Assembly: GCF_002798015.1 (NCBI RefSeq)
Contig: NZ_PGTZ01000014.1
Location: 1 to 64,000, forward strand
Length of the DNA stretch: 64,000 bases
Source: Luteimicrobium subarcticum
Lineage (GTDB): Bacteria > Actinomycetota > Actinomycetes > Actinomycetales > Cellulomonadaceae
Direction: 5' to 3'
Made by a program: the position numbers and the translations under genes. Shown here one piece after another: positions 60,891-64,000 of this stretch; the stretch's first letter is position 1, and each line of letters begins with the position of its first letter. The notes under the pieces were generated by a model. The model searched no databases. It saw only the letters and a list, made by a program, of their open reading frames with translations, and was not told where the DNA came from.

Positions 60891-63116
60891 ATGAGCAGCA
60901 ACGGTGCGACGGTGCACACGACGGACCACCTCTCGATGATCCACCTGCGGGCGGGGGGCGTCTCGCTCCTGCTCGACCTCGACGACGACCGGCTCCCCCA
61001 GGTCGTCCACTGGGGGGCCGACCTCGGGGAGCTCGACGACGACGGCGCGCGGGCCGCCCGGGACGTCGCCCGCCTGCAGCCCGTCGGCAACCCCGTCGAC
61101 GGCGCGATGCGGGTCTCCGTCGTGCCCGAGCAGTCCGCCGGCTGGCTCGGCACCCCCGGCCTGGCCGGCAGCCGCGCAGGCACCGACTTCTCGCCGTCCT
61201 TCCGCGTGCACCGCGCCGCGCTCGAGGACGCCCCCGCGGGCTGGCTGCACCGGGTCGTCGTCGAGGCCGCCGACCCGGTCGCCGGGCTCGGGCTCGTCGT
61301 CGAGATCGAGCAGTCGGCCGCGGGCGTCGTGCGCCAGCGGGCACGCGTCGTCTCGACCGTGCAGCCGGCCGCCGGGCGCGACCCGTACACCGTCGACCGC
61401 CTGCTCGTCGCCTACCCGGTCCCGGGACGGGCGGCCGAGCTGCTCGACTTCACGGGCCACCACATGCGCGAGCGCTCGCCGCAGCGCAGCCCGTTCGGCC
61501 ACGGCACGCACCTGCGCGAGTCGCGGCGCGGACGCACCGGGTACGACGCCGCGTTCGTGCTCGCCGCCGGGACGCCAGGGTTCGCGCACCGCGCCGGCGA
61601 GGTCTGGGCGGTCCACACGGCGTGGTCGGGCAACCACGTCTCGCTCGCCGAGCGCAGCTACCACGGCGTCGGGCTGCTCGCGGGCGGCGAGGTGCTGCTC
61701 CCCGGCGAGATCACCCTCGACGCCGGCGAGACCTACGCGTCACCCTGGGTCTACGGGACCTACGGCACCGGGCTCGACGAGGTGTCCGCCCGCTTCCACG
61801 CCACGGTCCGTGCCCGGCCGCGGCACCCCGCCTCGCCACGCAAGGTCGTCGTCAACACCTGGGAGGCCGTGTACTTCGACCACGACCTCGAGCGTCTCAC
61901 CGCCCTGGCGCGGGCCGCGGCGCGGGTCGGCGCGGAGCGGTTCGTCCTCGACGACGGCTGGTTCGGCGCGCGGCGCGACGACCGCCGCGCCCTCGGCGAC
62001 TGGTTCGTCTCCCCCGACGTGTGGCCGGACGGGCTCGGCCCGCTCGTCGACGTCGTCCACGGCCTCGGCATGGAGTTCGGGCTGTGGGTCGAGCCCGAGA
62101 TGGTCAACGAGGACTCCGACCTCGCCCGCGCGCACCCGGAGTGGATCATGGGCCCGGTCGCGAGCGCCCCGGACGCGCCCGGGCGGCTCCCCCGGCCCGC
62201 TCGCAACCAGCAGGTCCTCGACCTCGGCAACCCGGACGCCGCGGCCTGGCTCCTGGACCGCCTCGACACCCTCCTGACCGAGACCCCGGTCGCGTACCTC
62301 AAGTGGGACCACAACCGCGACCTCGTCGAGGCCGGGCACCGCGCGACCGGCCGGCCGGGCGTGCACGACCAGACCGTCGCGACCTACGCCCTGCTCGACG
62401 AGCTGCGCCGACGACACCCGGGCGTCGAGATCGAGTCCTGCTCGTCGGGCGGCGGACGGGTCGACCTCGAGATCCTGGAGCGGACGGACCGCGTCTGGGG
62501 CTCGGACTGCATCGACGCGGTCGAGCGCCAGCAGATCCAGGGCTGGACGAACCTCCTGGTCCCCTACGAGCTCGTGGGGGCGCACGTCGGGGCGCCGGTC
62601 TCGCACACCACCGACCGGGACCTGCCGCTCGCGTTCCGGGCGGCGACCTCGTTGTTCGGCCACTTCGGCATCGAGTGGGACCTCACGCGCGCGTCCGAGG
62701 AGGAGCTCGCCGAGCTCGGCGCGTGGGTCGACCTCTACAAGGAGCTGCGCGGCCTGCTGCACACGGGGACGGTCGTCCACGCGGACGTCGTCGACCCCGC
62801 GTACGCGCTGCACGGGGTGGTCGCACCCGACCGCTCGGACGCGGTGTTCGCGTGGGTCGCGACAGCGTCGTCGGCGTCCTACCCGGTCCCGACGGTCACG
62901 CTCCCCGGGCTCGACCCGGACGGCGTCTACCGGCTGCGCCCGCTCGGTCCGACGGGCCCGGTGCCGGGCATCGCGAGCCGGTGGGGCATCGAGGTGCCGT
63001 GGTGGACGCCGGACGGGCTCGAGGTGCCGGGGGTGGCGCTCGCGCGGGTGGGCGTGGCGCTCCCGGTGCTGTTCCCCGAGCGATCCGTGCTCCTGCGCGC
63101 GACGCGGGTGCGCTGA
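60891..63116 (+). CDS. Alpha-galactosidase (GH36)
   Basis: This 741-aa intracellular GH36 enzyme has an N-terminal beta-sandwich (VHWGADLGELDDDG) and a catalytic barrel (VVNTWEAVYFDHDLERL, FVLDDGWFGARRDDRRALGDW, GLWVEPEMVNEDSDL). The nucleophile Asp is in VAYLKWDHNRDLVEAG and the acid/base Asp in RVWGSDCIDAVERQQIQ; ESCSSGGGRVDLEILERT lies between. It removes alpha-1,6-galactose from raffinose-type sugars or galactomannan fragments. AAGGAG lies 4 nt before the ATG. It shares the palindromic operator with beta-mannosidase. Confidence 0.96.
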   Translation: MSSNGATVHTTDHLSMIHLRAGGVSLLLDLDDDRLPQVVHWGADLGELDDDGARAARDVARLQPVGNPVDGAMRVSVVPEQSAGWLGTPGLAGSRAGTDFSPSFRVHRAALEDAPAGWLHRVVVEAADPVAGLGLVVEIEQSAAGVVRQRARVVSTVQPAAGRDPYTVDRLLVAYPVPGRAAELLDFTGHHMRERSPQRSPFGHGTHLRESRRGRTGYDAAFVLAAGTPGFAHRAGEVWAVHTAWSGNHVSLAERSYHGVGLLAGGEVLLPGEITLDAGETYASPWVYGTYGTGLDEVSARFHATVRARPRHPASPRKVVVNTWEAVYFDHDLERLTALARAAARVGAERFVLDDGWFGARRDDRRALGDWFVSPDVWPDGLGPLVDVVHGLGMEFGLWVEPEMVNEDSDLARAHPEWIMGPVASAPDAPGRLPRPARNQQVLDLGNPDAAAWLLDRLDTLLTETPVAYLKWDHNRDLVEAGHRATGRPGVHDQTVATYALLDELRRRHPGVEIESCSSGGGRVDLEILERTDRVWGSDCIDAVERQQIQGWTNLLVPYELVGAHVGAPVSHTTDRDLPLAFRAATSLFGHFGIEWDLTRASEEELAELGAWVDLYKELRGLLHTGTVVHADVVDPAYALHGVVAPDRSDAVFAWVATASSASYPVPTVTLPGLDPDGVYRLRPLGPTGPVPGIASRWGIEVPWWTPDGLEVPGVALARVGVALPVLFPERSVLLRATRVR

Positions 63117-63117
63117 G

Positions 63118-64000
63118 GTGGCGGGCCTGGCGCGCGGCCTCGTGCGCGGACTGGCGTACGGCGGCGACTACAACCCGGAGCAGTGGTCCGACGACGTGGT
63201 CGCGGAGGACATGCGGCTCATGCGGCAGGCGGGGGTCAACCTCGTCTCGCTGGGCATCTTCTCGTGGGTGGTGCACGAGCCCGCGGACGGCGAGCTCGAC
63301 TTCTCGTGGCTCGACCGGACGCTCGACCTGCTGCACGCGCACGGCGTCGCCGTGGACCTCGGGACCGGGACGGCGTCGCCGCCCATGTGGCTGCACCACG
63401 CGCACCCTGAGATGCTCCCGCAGGACGGGTCGTGGGAGCCCCTCGCGCCGGGCGGACGGATGGGCTGGTGCCCGTCGTCGCCGGTCTACCGGCGGTACGC
63501 GCTGCGGCTCGTCGAGCGCCTGGCGCAGCACGTGGGCGACCACCCGGCGGTGGTGCTGTGGCACGTGTCGAACGAGTTCGGCGGCGGGAACGCGCGCTGC
63601 CACTGCCCGGAGTCGGCGCGGGCCTTCCGCCGCTGGGTCGAGCAGCGCTACGGCACGGTCGACGCCCTCAACGCGGCGTGGGGCACGTCCGTGTGGGGCA
63701 ACCGGTACACGGCGTTCGAGCAGGTCACGACGCCCGCGGGGCGCACGACGCACAACCCGGGCCACCTGCTCGACTTCGAACGGTTCAGCTCGGAGGCGCT
63801 GCTCGCCCACCACCGGGCCGAGCGCGACGTGCTGCGCCGCTGGTCGTCGCGCCCGGTCACGACGAACTTCATGGTCGGCTTCGGCCCGGACGTCGTCGAC
63901 TACGCCCGCTGGGCGCCGCACGTCGACGTGGTGTCGAACGACCACTACACGCACGGCGACGACCCGTGGCGGCACGAGGACGTCGCGTTCGCGGGCGACC
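63118..64000 (+). CDS. Beta-galactosidase (GH42), 3' end outside the window
   Basis: The first 294 codons of a GH42 enzyme that hydrolyses beta-galactosides. The N-terminus RGLAYGGDYNPEQWSDDVVAEDMRLM is diagnostic, and the acid/base Glu is in VVLWHVSNEFGGGNARCHCPESARAFRRWV, where the Cys residues suggest the family zinc site. GYGTASPP-like TGTASPPMWLHHAHPEMLP and WGNRYTAFEQVTTP also match. The GTG at 63118 starts one base after the alpha-galactosidase stop, so both enzymes share a transcript. The nucleophile region lies beyond the edge. Confidence 0.93.
   Translation, partial: MAGLARGLVRGLAYGGDYNPEQWSDDVVAEDMRLMRQAGVNLVSLGIFSWVVHEPADGELDFSWLDRTLDLLHAHGVAVDLGTGTASPPMWLHHAHPEMLPQDGSWEPLAPGGRMGWCPSSPVYRRYALRLVERLAQHVGDHPAVVLWHVSNEFGGGNARCHCPESARAFRRWVEQRYGTVDALNAAWGTSVWGNRYTAFEQVTTPAGRTTHNPGHLLDFERFSSEALLAHHRAERDVLRRWSSRPVTTNFMVGFGPDVVDYARWAPHVDVVSNDHYTHGDDPWRHEDVAFAGD

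Overview
The window is very GC-rich DNA from an actinobacterium, most likely a relative of Cellulomonas or another Micrococcales genus. The signs are strong G/C third positions, frequent GTG starts, 4-base start/stop overlaps inside operons, many start codons placed 6-8 nt after a TAnnnT-like -10 hexamer (leaderless mRNA), the GlgE/TreS/maltokinase alpha-glucan pathway, and plant-polysaccharide glycosidases. The taxonomic placement is inference. No rRNA, tRNA or CRISPR array was seen.

Layout. (1) 0.2-4.2 kb: a pxpA-pxpB-pxpC 5-oxoprolinase operon, a GNAT acetyltransferase and a DapA-type lyase. (2) 4.2-15 kb: housekeeping genes: NAD-dependent DNA ligase, an S9 oligopeptidase, a squalene-cyclase-like protein with a membrane partner, a MetE-like protein, tRNA thiolase mnmA with its cysteine desulfurase, and an LLM flavin oxidoreductase. 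(3) 15-28.5 kb: a purine/molybdoenzyme block: MocA-like nucleotidyltransferase, guanine deaminase, a four-gene ABC importer translationally coupled to xdhC, an MFS carrier divergent from a GntR regulator, and xanthine-dehydrogenase-type genes (fused Fe-S/Mo subunit plus FAD subunit). (4) 28.7-36.1 kb: molybdenum uptake and molybdopterin synthesis. One overlapping minus-strand operon runs regulator-modA-modB-modC/moeA-moaC-mog/moaE, divergent from moaA-moaD. It includes two gene fusions. Blocks 3 and 4 fit together as an enzyme and its cofactor supply.

(5) 36-39.2 kb: a phosphotransferase, an AlkZ-like DNA glycosylase and a VOC protein. (6) 39.18-42.97 kb: a foreign-looking mobile element bounded by 57-bp inverted repeats (50/57 identical by hand count). 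It carries an IS30-type transposase, a serine recombinase with an adjacent palindrome, a secreted-protein gene broken by an amber codon inside its signal peptide, and a VanZ-like membrane protein. It sits between the VOC gene and the etfB-etfA operon.

(7) 43-51.4 kb: electron transfer flavoprotein, glgX, an S51 peptidase, a flavoprotein dehydrogenase and an unusual sigma-like transmembrane protein. (8) 51.6-57.3 kb: glgE-treS-pep2, coupled by 4-base overlaps. (9) 57.3-64 kb: a galactomannan/galactoside locus with a LacI-type sensor lacking its HTH, GH2 beta-mannosidase, GH36 alpha-galactosidase and a GH42 beta-galactosidase that runs off the right edge. A perfect 19-bp palindrome lies between the two divergent glycosidase genes.
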